A DNA stretch of 64,000 nt from Balanoglossus misakiensis (lineage: Eukaryota > Hemichordata): NCBI GenBank assembly GCA_040954595.2, contig CM082590.2, forward strand, positions 10,044,001 through 10,108,000. Direction: 5' to 3'. This document shows, piece after piece, positions 37,905 through 49,517 of the stretch. The stretch's first letter is position 1. The number at the start of each line of letters is the position of its first letter. The notes beneath the pieces are model-generated. The model made no database searches and had not been told where the DNA came from. It saw only the letters and a list, made by a program, of their open reading frames with translations. The translations under genes were made by a program, and so were the position numbers.

Positions 37905-40900
37905 CAAGAAATTAGTCTTTTTGCCTCTTACATCTCTTCTCCATCTCACCTTCTCTCTATCTTTCTCCCCTCTCTGTACTGTCCCTCTCCCTATATTACC
38001 GCACGTCAGCTTAAGATCCATAGTAACGAGTAAACGTGTTTGAAATATTTACAGTTAATATGGAGAGATTGTTATATATCAGTGTCTTCTGCAACATAAT
38101 TTTTTACTCGAAATCCATCACTAAGAGCGAATAGTTCCATCGAAGCATGACTGACACATTTATTGGTGGCTATCGCGTACAGAATACGGGTGAAAGAACT
38201 CTAACTGACGGCTACATATCGCTAAGCGGGTAATACTTTTAGGGTTAGGGATTTTCTCGGTAAAATCCATGTTTAGTTTAGATTTTTCAACACTTCTTTC
38301 TTCTGTTGAAATAACAGGATGAAGATGGCGGAAATGGACTATATTCAACGCTGAACTGCAATGACTATATTATTATTAAAGAAGGCAGAAACTGCATCAT
38401 GGTGACATGATATTTAAAAAGATGGCTATGGTTGAATTGTGTATGTGGCTAGAGGTCAGATCAGATCTACGTATCGGACTATTGTTAAAACTAATAAAAA
38501 AAGACAATCCATTGTCTCTGAGATCTACAATGAATTGTCCACCGTTCGATTGGCAAACAAAGGAGCAATAAACGGCAAGAACAATCCAAATGGATACGAT
38601 ATCGATTTTTTTTATTCAATCCAAAGAAAGATGGAATCCATGGCTTCGACGTGTTCCAAACTAAAGAGAAATTGTTTTACATCATTAACAATGAAGCAGT
38701 AATTACAAGTTACACAGAATGCTGTCGGAATGTAAGAATAGTATGGCCGCCGTCATAAACTCGTCGTTTTCTGATCAGCGGGTTCCCCATTGCCGCAAAA
38801 ATACTTTAACATTTTTAGGTCGGCTCATTTGGTCTTCAGTGAACTGATAGCTTGGTTGAAATTAGTTGCGAACACCTCCCGAACTCATTTTCTTGACCAA
38901 GCGGTGGAATAAAGGCGAAGGTAACAATAAAATTGGCAGGGCAGCCTATCCGAGTGCTTCAAGAACATTGAGTGTGGGAAGGTACATGATTAATATCGAT
39001 CCCCAAATAAAAGTTGTCGCCATTATGGCGAAAAGAATGAAGTGTATTATGTGAGAAAGAAAGTGCTTGGAAGAGGGACAAGTTTGACTGAAAAGGAATC
39101 TGCCCGACACCTACTACTGGAAATCCAGAAATGAATGTAGAACTTCATGGATGTGGGAAATGTTGTGAAGTATTTACAATGTTTGGTTTAAGCTTTCCTG
39201 TAACCCAGCTTATTTGTCGTTGTCTCTCTATGTCTCCCTGTCACCTTCGACTGATCTACGACCACTACAGCCAAAACAAATTCTCTAGTACTTGGATAGA
39301 TCTGATTTAAACAACTAAGTTCCAAATCCGTGTAATTGGATTGAAAGAAAGAAGGTCATTGTTTCTTTTGGAGAGGAACACTTTCTCCACCACTCTACAT
39401 CTCCTGACTCTGTTTACCATCACCATTAAACAAATTCTGTTCCCCTTTTAAAAGAATGTTATTGACGATGTTTTGCAACAAACTGGACCAGGATTAAACA
39501 CATTTTGTCCAGAATTTTGTGTGAACGACACTTTGTGCTCGGCGGAGAAGAATTTGGACACACGACATTGAGGAAGGCGGGAAAGTGGTCGGTGATGTAG
39601 GCGTTGCAGGAACTTCAAGCCACTTGAAGTGGCATTGTTTAGGGCGTTATCAAGTAATCTAACAGAGAAGTGGGCCGCATAGTTTCATGTGCTCTAAACT
39701 TTTCTGTAAGGACCTTTCTCTTTTTTGAATGATTGCCTGTAAACAAACTTTAAGCTCTGGGCCTGGCTTCACTTTCGCGGGGACAAAGTTGTGTTTACAG
39801 AAGGGGTCGTAGGACACACTCGACAAATATTACGACTCCTCTCACATATGACACTGTGGTACACACTTTCCCCATCATCACGTTCACGAAAAAAATAAAC
39901 TCTCCAGAACAGGCATGTAATCAAAACATCCTGAAAGCGAGTCTGGCACAGATCTTAAGGCATCACTGACTTCACAACGTACTTCAATAACGGTGGCATT
40001 TTAATTTTAAGTTCAATATCATGGCCGAAGTCAGGCTCTAGAGATAAGTTCAAGATATTAAAATTAAAATGATGAGTTGAGACTAAAACTGTTACAGTTT
40101 GCTCGCGATTCAATGATAATTTTACACATTGAAATGTTGAGATGGGGATGTAACTTTTTCAGGTGCGATTATGGTCGTCTGCACTAAGTTTGTGTTTCAC
40201 CAAAATGGCGCGCGCTCAACCGGGTGCGTTGGAGCAGAAACTCCTATGGAAAGTGGGGTATCACAGGACGAGACCAAAACGGTGTTAGAGGGGGTGATTT
40301 ATCACCGAGATCGAAAGTGTCATCTGTTGGTCCCGGCTTGGTGGGGTAAGGCGATACCAGAAAACACGCCGGTATATTAGTTCAGAGAGACATCAAACTG
40401 TCATGTCAAGTCGACTCCTACTTGTCTCACGTTTACAAGGAAAGCCTACATTCAGTGACAGTGTACAACATCTTTGTTGGGAAAAAGTAAACGAAGTCTA
40501 GAAATATTGGAAGACATTTTTTCTCTTTCTTTGGTTCTCTATTTTTCTTCATAAAATATTTATGTCCCCAACACCAATCCAGTTTAAAGAAATATGTGAA
40601 AAATTTATACATCCTCTATCGTGTTTTGGAATAAAGTCCACTCTGAAGCGAGCAGACAGACAAAATCTTATAGCACGTTGAAGTTTTAACTACTGGGGTT
40701 TTTGTTATCTTGTGACGACTAACCCTGGTGCTGAGTCTTCTGTGTAAAGATAAGTTGTACTCGGGAAAAGTCGGAGATGATAAGAATCACTTATACTGCC
40801 CCATCAAAGCCAATCTCGCTTGGAAGCATGTTATCCCTTGCTGGGAATTATCTCAATGGATTGTACTTGGCTTATCGGCGGAAACTCTAATACAAGTAAC

Positions 40901-41845
40901 TCCGCTGGCCTGGAGAGGGGAGACCTGAATCATCACTGAACGAAAAGTGATTCTTTCTCTGTTATGGACAAAACTGCACTTCATCATCTCGCCTTTATGT
41001 CAAAAGAGCACATCACCCAGTAGCGTGAGTGAGAACCGAGATACCTTTCCATCCAAACCCACTCCACTCTAAAAACACTTGCTACATTAATTTCTTAATG
41101 TGAAGTCGCTGCCTGAAATGTGTAAACCAAATCGCCATTTCTTGTACTCCGCGCGGCCGATGACCAAAATTTTCGAAGTACATGTCTTTCTGCTGGTACG
41201 GTAGTAGTAATATCAGTTTAATATGTGTGACTTGTACAGGTTTCATGGTTAACCGACTGAATAAAAAAATAACTGACAAGTATTGAGTAATAATTAAGAA
41301 CTCCTGACAAAAGATAGCTCGCAACCGTAAAACCACATAAGCATTTGAATATTACATCTTGACGTGAGTTCACCACTGACTGTACAAGGTTCCCGAGTTT
41401 ATCAAAAAAGCGTCTCACAGACACACGATTCTTTTCTTTAAAAAATCGAATTCACGTTGAATGTTCTGCTCGCTTAGAGTAATTAACAACGCGAACATAA
41501 AGTTCTTTCTGGACGAGGGTATGCTTTGGTGGCCGAGTGAAGGCCCTTAAACCTCGGTCATTACAAAATCAATACAGGACAAAATTGCCAAACGGTACAC
41601 AAAGACCAAGTACATCGGCTGGGGGCTAGTAAAAACCAGCCCCGTTCACGTGTGAAGTTCGCCGACGCTATGTTGGAACGCAATGCGAAGAAAAGTTAAA
41701 ACAGAAATCTCAAACAAAACAAAAATCATCGAAGCATTTTTGTATCCCCATGCTAACGTCGAGTACACCAATGAAAAAAAGGCTCTCGTTTGGTTTATCT
41801 TTAAGTACTGTCGGGACTGGGAACTTGTATTGTATTTCAGATGTC

Positions 41846-41851
41846 TTTATT
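41846..41851 (-). promoter_or_regulatory. Probable polyadenylation signal of Hox11/13a
   Basis: Minus-strand AATAAA (plus TTTATT) about 95 bases after the stop codon at 41942-41944. It is the first such signal downstream of the gene. The position relative to the stop is very like that in Hox9/10. Confidence 0.45.
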
Positions 41852-41941
41852 TTATCAATGTTGAATCATCCTCTTGGCCTGTTAATACCAGGTAATTTTT
41901 ATACAGTAATAAAGCTTGGACATGAGATCAATTTGCCGTCC

Positions 41942-42249
41942 TCATGGTAAACCATGCGGTGCCGTCTGTTGTTGTTCTTGTTGTTTTCGTTCGTTCTCTT
42001 CCCTCAGTCGCATTTTCTTGAGTTTCATGCGCCTATTCTGGAACCAGATTTTCACCTGGCGCTCCGTGAGGTTGAGCGCCCTGGCAATGTCCGTCCTGCG
42101 GTCTCTGGTCAGGTACATGTTGTACAAAAATTCTTTTTCTAATTCTAAGGTTTGATATTTCGTGTATGGCTTCCTCTTTTTGCGGTTCCGTGTCGGCTGC
42201 TGACCGCCGATCCACACGTAGTTCGAACTGGTGGTCGTCGGCGTTGTTT
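41942..42249 (-). CDS. Hox11/13a: Hox11/13 exon 2: homeodomain and C-terminus
   Basis: This is the second coding exon of a posterior Hox transcription factor of the nucleus. Acceptor TCTTTTCAG^AA puts the first exon base at 42249. It completes the phase-1 codon G|AA (Glu132). The exon gives residues 132-233 and ends in TGA. The homeodomain is residues 153-212, starting [12 protein letters not shown], with [20 protein letters not shown] in helices 1-2. Recognition helix [13 protein letters not shown] has Q50 and N51. A lone Trp in NYVWIGG (141-147) stands for the PBX-contact motif. The tail is charged and Gln-rich ([14 protein letters not shown]). The K6-P7 pair and the DIARALNL stretch separate it from Hox9/10. 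The class fits ambulacrarian Hox11/13. The suffix 'a' rests on position next to Hox9/10. Confidence 0.93.
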
Positions 42250-42504
42250 CTGAAAAGACAAGACACACATGAATACAACAGCGACAAAAATGCAACGACA
42301 ACACAACCAGCAAAGGAACAACGACAACACAACCAGCACAACTCTAGTGGTCACTAAACCACCACCCGACCAGCAAATATTTCCACTAAATACTCGCAGT
42401 CGCACCAAACCAAACGGACAATGTGTTTAAACCCCCAAGAACACAGAACACCTAACCACACTTCGGAAGCCGCGTTTATAGAGAAACTCTCGAAGACAGG
42501 GCAG

Positions 42505-42559
42505 ATGCCGACACCACGCCGTCCTTAAAATATCTGAGCTCACGGCGTGGTGTCGGCAT
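42505..42559. repeat. 18-bp perfect inverted repeat with diverged outer arms
   Basis: ATGCCGACACCACGCCGT (42505-42522) is exactly complementary to 42542-42559, around a 19-base loop. Beyond it, CTCTCGAAGACA (about 42488-42499) pairs imperfectly with the reverse complement CTTTCGAAAACA (about 42575-42586), with a bulge between. The structure may therefore be about 100 bases long. Confidence 0.8.
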
Positions 42560-44497
42560 GTTTCTATTCTCCGGTGTTTTCGAAAGGTACCCACTGATGT
42601 CCCGTGGCATTGCAAACAAACAATCATGGAGAACGAAATTGGTTGATACATGGTCAAGCATGCATTTTATCGGAGTAAGGCTTGTTAAAAGATTTTTGTT
42701 CAGAACACCGTCAACAAACTGAAGTAAGGTTGACCTGTGTATGTACAACACATATATCTCAAACTATTTACATTCAAAAGTCTGTTTGGCGATCCTTTTG
42801 CGATAAAAATGTCCAAAATAGTAAAATTGGTAGTTTATATTTATATTTTTAATCATAAATGATTCTTGTAACACAAGTGTTTCGTCGGTATAACTGAATA
42901 TGCTTTGAAATGAAAACGGTTAAAGAAGAGAACGCGTGTATCACACATGCAAGCCATCGATTTTTTCTGTTCTGGGAAATGTTGCTACGTTTACTTTATT
43001 TACAGTTTATCCAGACTAGACAGGAGAAAAATAAACGTCTATTTCGGGCTCAGGGTAGATTTTATGGTTTGCAGTTTGTAGAAGATGTCCTCTTTTGACA
43101 GTGTGCATATGGGGAAAGGAAAACAGGAGACGACATGCCCAGCGCAGACGAGAGCTGTGGTAATGGATTACGGTAAAATCAAGCTTTGCGCGTCTACATG
43201 AGAAATGATCAGTGAGAGTAGATCTCAACTTAAGGGAGCTAGCTATCTCCCTCCTCTAATTTCCCCAGAAAATGGGAATGTCAGGAACACGCAACAGGGA
43301 CCGAAGACGAGTGATGCTTTCTCGCTCTGGGAGGGACCCTACCTCCCCCCTCCCCCAAGAAAACCCCCCAGATGCTTAAGATGAATTATTAGCAAAGGCC
43401 ACGTACAATAATTACACCAAACTGGTATCAATCTACCAAGACATTAACCCCACGTCCCTTATTTATAAGAACCATATATCTACACAAACATGACCTAACT
43501 GTCTTCCTTCCTTTCGTTTTATAAATATTTAAATATATTTCTGACAGATAACATTTCATATACGCATGTTCTTGGAAATTAGTTTTTTTCACCCGATAAT
43601 GAAAAGAAACATGTGTCCCCATTTGTGTTTTCTGTAAACGGGCTTTCTTGAGTTCTATATGGTGGTGATGTATATTGGTTTGTTTAGGATGCCCCAATTT
43701 CATGGCTTTAAAATCGTGTGTCGGTGTTTTATATCTAAAATATTAATGTGGTCACGAATGAAACCAGACAGGTTGATTACGCGGTATGTTTCTAATGCGA
43801 GTCTCGTATATCCTCGTCTTTGTTTTAAAAATAAGTAATGCTATTTTTTTCTCTCTCAAGGTAACTCGAAATAATGACAGTGGCACGTCAGAGTTTGAAA
43901 ATATATGTTTGTATGCGTCCGGTTTCCACGACTCGAAAAATCATCCCTGTATTCGCACAAAACGGCCGTAAATTATTTTGCGTGAAATTTATAGAATATA
44001 GTAGCGGTGGCCTTGAGTGCGCAAGATCAAAGAAACCGACAGCAGAGAGCCAGGATGTTCTATGGAGATTCTTGCGTCACAGAAAATTCTGTGTCCACCT
44101 GGTTTGACGCCGACAGGCCAAGCCGCCCGGTTCTTTCCTTCAAAACACCTCGAGTGTCCTTTAAACAGGGGGAGGGGACAGGAGGTTTAATCTCCTCTGT
44201 ATTGTCGCGCGCGTGTTTGAAAATAAAATCCAGGCTGACATTTTAGCTATCTTTGTCCACAGTGATCCAGCTTACCCGAAGAGATAATACCGGGAGCCTT
44301 TAAAATATCTGTGACAAAATGAAATATTGGGGAATATTCTAAAGGGATGTGAGGCAGAACTGGAAACCGCGGAAGCCGACAATTGGATAGGGGACGGGAG
44401 ACTGGGTCGGTGTCTCCTCTATTCCCAAGCTTCAACGGGAATTAATCGTTCACTGTGTCGATTTTTCTGCCGTGAATATCGCCGCTCGCAAACAAAA

Positions 44498-44505
44498 TGA
44501 TTAAT
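44498..44505 (+). promoter_or_regulatory. TGATTAAT PBX-Hox-like site in the Hox11/13a intron
   Basis: This is an exact TGATTNAT match. Such sites occur in the window at roughly chance frequency. Confidence 0.15.
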
Positions 44506-45251
44506 TTCGAAAGCCCCTTCCGAGGATATTAAAAAAAACGCCGTACATGATTTGAAGTTCCTTTTTTGTTGTCCGGGGTACATTATGGCGGATTATGACT
44601 GCATTTTCACGATTGAACATTAGAAAAATAAACAGGTTTGCAGTAAAATGGGACATTAATGCACGTATTACGAGCTTAACAGCGTATGACGGTAAACGAA
44701 CGATTTGTACCGGTTCGAATATGAGGGACCCTGTCCGTCGAACGTTCTCTGCGAGACAGGTGTCCACCTGGAAAGTAACAGGCCAACACCTTCAGGAACT
44801 TCTACGCACGAATACACACCAAGTTCGCCTCCCATACTACAAAACATGCAAAGAAAGTTTCCAAGTCTCCCCAGGAAGGAGCACATGGGGGATACCGGTG
44901 GCTGAGGTGATGAGTACATTTTACGACGCCACAAATATGGTGTTCCCTCGCGTCAATACAACTTACGCGCACCGTTATACAGCCCCAGTTCAGAGTTTAA
45001 AAGGATATTGTGCAGACGAATATCCAACCACTACTATGCAATATTCAGCGGAATTATTTACAATAACATCGGTTTCTGGTCATAATTTTAATCTACCAGA
45101 GACACAATCCCCTATATTAGCTTGTCTGCTCCTAAAATTTATACACAGCGACTAAAAATTTAGGAGACGACAATATTTGTACAGTGATTTCCAGAACGAG
45201 AGTGTATAAAGCAGTAATGTTAGAAGATAACCAATCGTGGTGTTGACCTAC

Positions 45252-45645
45252 CTGTTGTCTGAGGTTGTTTTGGTGTGTTGTCTTGTGGTGGTGGTGGCGG
45301 TGCGGGCTGCGACGACGGGTAGTTTCTGCTGAAATCGCTCTGTACCATGGGGCTGCTGCCGAGTATGCTGGAGTGGTTCCCGAAATAACTGGAAGTGTTG
45401 ACGTTGGATGCATCGTTCTGGACGTGCCATGCCGAGTTATCGTTCGGGTAGCCGCTCAGATTCGCAGCGTTGTTCGAATGGTAAGGAAACCCGCTCATAA
45501 AACCGACATAATTTGCGCTGGATGGAAGGTTAAACGAATTATTACTGCTTGGTCCGTCGTAAAAGGCTCCCAGCCCGTGAAATGGTTTGGTCGGCGGGGC
45601 AAGCGGCCCTTGCGGTGCGGCCATAGTCTGAGCGTTGTACTGCAT
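45252..45645 (-). CDS. Hox11/13a: Hox11/13 exon 1: N-terminal region
   Basis: This exon encodes residues 1-131 and the first base of codon 132. The start is the ATG at 45643-45645 (MQYNAQTMAAPQGPLAPP). A second Met is at residue 8, and the upstream sequence is AT-rich with no in-frame extension of merit. The region is rich in Asn, Ser and Pro, has FNLPSSANYVGFMSGFPYH (about 38-56), a run of Pro at 114-120 (PAPPPPP) and a Gln/Thr-rich end (QDNTPKQPQTT). Such low-conservation N-termini are normal for Hox proteins. Donor G^GTAGGT at 45252/45251. With exon 2 the protein is 233 aa, 100 aa shorter than Hox9/10. No other domain is visible. Antisense open frames across it are shadows. Confidence 0.9.
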
Positions 45646-48600
45646 TTTATATATAGATATAAAAAATAGTCACTTCTCGACAGTCCTTCTAATGAATACA
45701 CCGCCCAGCGTCTCGCAGATTTCACCAGCGATAAATATTGCTAGGATTCTCTCGGGACTTTCCTGTGTCAGTCAGCGGGCTTTTTGACCAGAAAAGCACG
45801 AGGCGTTCAGCTCACAACATCGGTGCATGGGAACTCTACGTCTAATAGTCTCTATGCGCAGGTGATTCTCTGTGACAATATTGATGGCGTTTTTTTTTCG
45901 CGGCAAAAAATGTCTGCTCACCGAAAACGCCGGTAACACGTTGCCACTGTCTCGTCGAGTTTGTGTCGATGTTGGGGGATGTAGAACACTTACTATGTAC
46001 ACACCACACGGGGGTTGTGCGATATACAGCCAGCCTCAAGGACATGGGATACCCACAAAAACACTCACCGACAAATCACGTGGACAACTCTCCGCCAATC
46101 AGCAGCCAGAAGCTAAACCGGGCCTTGAAATGTGCCGTTCTGACAGAAATACCGACACGTGTGATACGAGCGAACAGAAATCGTCCCTCCTTTTCAAAAT
46201 TTTGACAAAGAATATTAATTAATCTAACTGTGCGTTTTTTCCTCTCGAACAGAAAAAATAGTGTGTGCACAAAAGACGGGAATCGCTTGAAATCATCACG
46301 CCTCCTCTAATGACGGCACACAGACCCGTAAGTGCCAATTTTATATGTCCGTAGGGGTTACCCATGACGCTTGCCACACGCCCCACACAAAAACCGGTCT
46401 GTGTGGATTTTTCCTGTCTTGTGTACAAAAAGAATGGAGAAAATAAAACTTTCGAGATTGTGTAAAATGAAATGAAGTTTGTGTGTGTGATTTGGGTGAT
46501 AAAGGTGTTATGAGTTTACGTACGACGAGTTGTGGGATAGGGAAATGACCCAACAGGACTGTTTTATGAAAGCACTAAAACGAAGGATACGACCAGTTTG
46601 GCGATACTATACAACAACCGTCTGGATGTGTAAGACACAGTCAAACATCATCTCCAGTTAAAAACGCGTCTTTTCCGCTCAGAGAGATAGACATGAACCA
46701 GCGAGTCCAGAATGGATCCGCTTTTTCAAAACGAACACCGTTGGCGTTTCTGGTTGTCATGTGCTGCCATGTTAGTCGCTGTGCCCTCAAAAAGCAGGCG
46801 TGAAAGAGAAGTTGGTCTTCTGAAAATTTGGCGGACAGTGACAGAATTCTATGCCGAAAGGTAAGTGGACTCTATTTGTCATTTTTTTCCATGGTACGAC
46901 ATTTCCATAAAGGTAAAAACACACGATCGATCTTCTGATCAAATATTGTCGGCCGCCTACGGCCTGGTGAAGCGCCACGCGCTTGGAACAGGTTGAGAAT
47001 GACTGCTCGATCAAAATGCGTTCTGCCAACGCGCATGGACAGTTCTCCTAGCCGACCATGTATTCACAATACCACAGGAAAATTCCCAGAGAAAATCCAA
47101 GATTGTTCTAGCATTTAGTAGTCTTCATATACGAACGATTATCCGAAAGCGGTCGCCCCAAAATATATCCCCGGAGCCGTGCGCCTGATCACCCAGTAAA
47201 AGTTATTCGGCCCCGGCAAATTTGACGCGCCCGTCGACTTCCCCCCGGTGATCAGCGATCTGTATTGACACTCACAAATGGGCGTTAAGTTGAAAAATTA
47301 CTCTCTAAAATTCCTAAAGAGGTGTCATTATTAAGATCACCCAGACTCCTCGCCACGCGTTCATAACACAGTGTAGTTATTGCATTGCAAAAGATGTGAC
47401 AGTTATCTAGATGTCGGTATACACACTGTACATCCGACATAAAATAAGTAAATTAGCTAATATTATTGCATTTATTTTTAAACAGACTAGACAACACATA
47501 AAATATTCATTATCCCTTAAATATTGTCGTTGTTATTTAACTTGAAACACGATTTACCAAAAAGACTGACGGAATACATTTTTAAATAGAAGCACATATT
47601 TTTTTACAATGTTTTACTTTAGTCTTTGGGCAATTCGCTGTATGATATAAAAAGGAATTATGGACGCGTTGTTGAAGTCTCGTTCTCATTTTGTCGCTTC
47701 ATGAATCATTGTTGGACAAACCCATCTACATCCATACGACAATTGACTGACAGAGCAAATGGTTTGGGCACCAAACGGCGTCACAATTTCTCCATGAAAA
47801 GAGCAATTTGCGAGACGGTAGGAAGTAGTGTGTGCGTGTGAATACACCGCAAAGTTGGCAGCAAACGTTGAGTGGTTCCGCGCGCCAAAAAGAACTAACT
47901 TTCGGGATGTTAGCTATCGTCCCCTATGGAAGTCTTCTCCACTTGCGAATAAGTTACGAATACAGAACACTTTGCGAAGAAACTTGAAATGTCGCCTGAA
48001 TTTCTCCTAAACACTCTTTCTCCTTCCCCCCATTCATTCAGACGCTGGCCATTCTCTCGCACCCTACAATACAGACTTTTTATTAGTACTAAAAACGCTG
48101 AAACGGGCATATAAATGTCTTGATAATTCACAGTGTCGTTTCATTGGTGTCTTGTAGTATTAGGAATAGACTTAAAGACCAAATTCCGTTCAAAAAGTCT
48201 ATGGACAACATTTGGTATTTTGTCAAGTATAATAGGACAAAGACAATTAAACAGTACGAGGTGCTGGGTTCTACGGATAGAATCAGAAATGACAGTGGAC
48301 TCCCAGATATCTAAAATCAGAATTGTGGAAACGACTATACGAATTACCACATACAAATGAAACCATGATTTGAACTTTGTAGAACAGTATCGTATTCCGC
48401 ACCGTATAATTTTATATTTTTCTCATGATCAGCTTCTAACGTATATCAGTTTTCCCAAGGCCATAATCATTAAGGAACCAACTCTCTATCAGCCGCCAAA
48501 CCGACGCTGACATTTTAACCCAGCATTCACGGTAAAACCGGAAATAGCGCTAACTTATAATCATGCGAAATAATTTCACTTTTTGATCCATGATGAATGT

Positions 48601-49504
48601 CTTTGCGTGTTTTAACAATTTCGCGCTTTTTTGCGAGCAGTACTCAAGTGGTTTTCTGTTCGCGTTCGGGTAGAAAGTAAAAGTGTATACACAGTGCTTG
48701 AAATGCGAAGAGATCGTTCATGATTATTGTTAATTAAAACTCACCTAAATCGAAATTATGAGCTCGTAATGTGTGAGAACGCTAAGAGGTCTTGAGAGGG
48801 CAAAGCCACAAGAAAAAATACCTTGAAGGTGACATTAGAAAGTCATTTTGTGCCAATAATTTCATGGTAGAACCGAGACATTATTTTTCTGGACATTATA
48901 AAGTAATGCTAGATCTATGTGACATTTGCTCTCGAATACTTATGGAACTGGGTGAGACATATTTGATATTTAAACTTGAATTCAGGCTTTAAACAATTTC
49001 CACATTCGCGTGAAATTATTGGTTTTGTACCAATTTCATCAGGACTGGAGTAGTGTATCGCGCAAAAGACACGCACTTCCGGTAGCAGAGGGGGAGGTGA
49101 GTTATGACCATCGTTAGGTTCATACAAGGCAATCCTTTGAGACTGCGAATTTGTACAGAAAATGCAATTAATTATGCATTTCGTTTCAGATCAATGTCAA
49201 TTTGACGGGCGAATTTCACTAATAAGGAACCCTACAAAATTATGTTATTTAACAATTATTACCGCGAAATACTTAATTATTCAGTTAGTGTCACATTCTG
49301 TCTCTGTTAGAGATACTGTTACATATTATTCAAAAAAGAGAGAAAAATATTGCATATAAAAACCACAGATGATCTCACAAACCGCAGTATGTCTGAACAT
49401 GCTTTGGCGGGAAATTTCTATCATTTGGAAAAAAGTTCTCAATGAAGCGAACACAACAAAAGGCGAAGTTGGTGATTCTCATTTGTATGCACAGTGTCAG
49501 CAGG

Positions 49505-49517
49505 TGATTTATGACAG
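49505..49517 (+). promoter_or_regulatory. PBX-Hox9/10-MEIS type composite site
   Basis: TGATTTATGACAG combines TGATTTATGAC, close to the PBX-Hox9/10 preference ATGATTTAYGAC, with an overlapping exact MEIS/TGIF core TGACAG (49512-49517). It lies 3.9 kb upstream of the Hox11/13a start codon. Confidence 0.4.

Larger units (their letters stand above)
29601..41845. other. Hox9/10 to Hox11/13a intergenic region, part 3
   Basis: No gene was recognised. It holds CCATAAA sites plus an octamer (31164-31191), a 2 x 16-bp duplication (32315-32346), minus-strand donor-like sites at 31928 and 35131, an AT-rich microsatellite stretch (36200-37905), and overlapping palindromes at 39613-39633. A 146-codon plus-strand open frame at 34703-35143 shows no domain and ends over a strong splice donor of the opposite strand. 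I do not call it a gene. Confidence 0.6.
42250..45251 (-). other. Hox11/13a intron, 3002 bp
   Basis: Donor G^GTAGGT (45252/45251) and acceptor TTTTCAG^AA (42250/42249) join in frame as QPQTT|E|TTPTTT. The intron contains a strong inverted repeat (42505-42559), TGATTAAT at 44498-44505, and a plus-strand open frame of 186 codons (44595-45155) with no recognisable domain. No further Hox11/13a exon was seen. Confidence 0.9.

Noticed and set aside
37773-38043. Open frames on both strands rich in Tyr/Val/Cys/Met or His/Thr/Tyr/Ile
   Set aside because: They are translations of the (ATGT)n microsatellite.
44710-44720. GGTTCGAAT, resembling a tRNA B box
   Set aside because: No matching A box, acceptor stem or cloverleaf around it. 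Similar words at 17330 and 50062 also lack tRNA structure.
45265-45669. Plus-strand open frame across Hox11/13a exon 1
   Set aside because: Shadow of the minus-strand coding exon.
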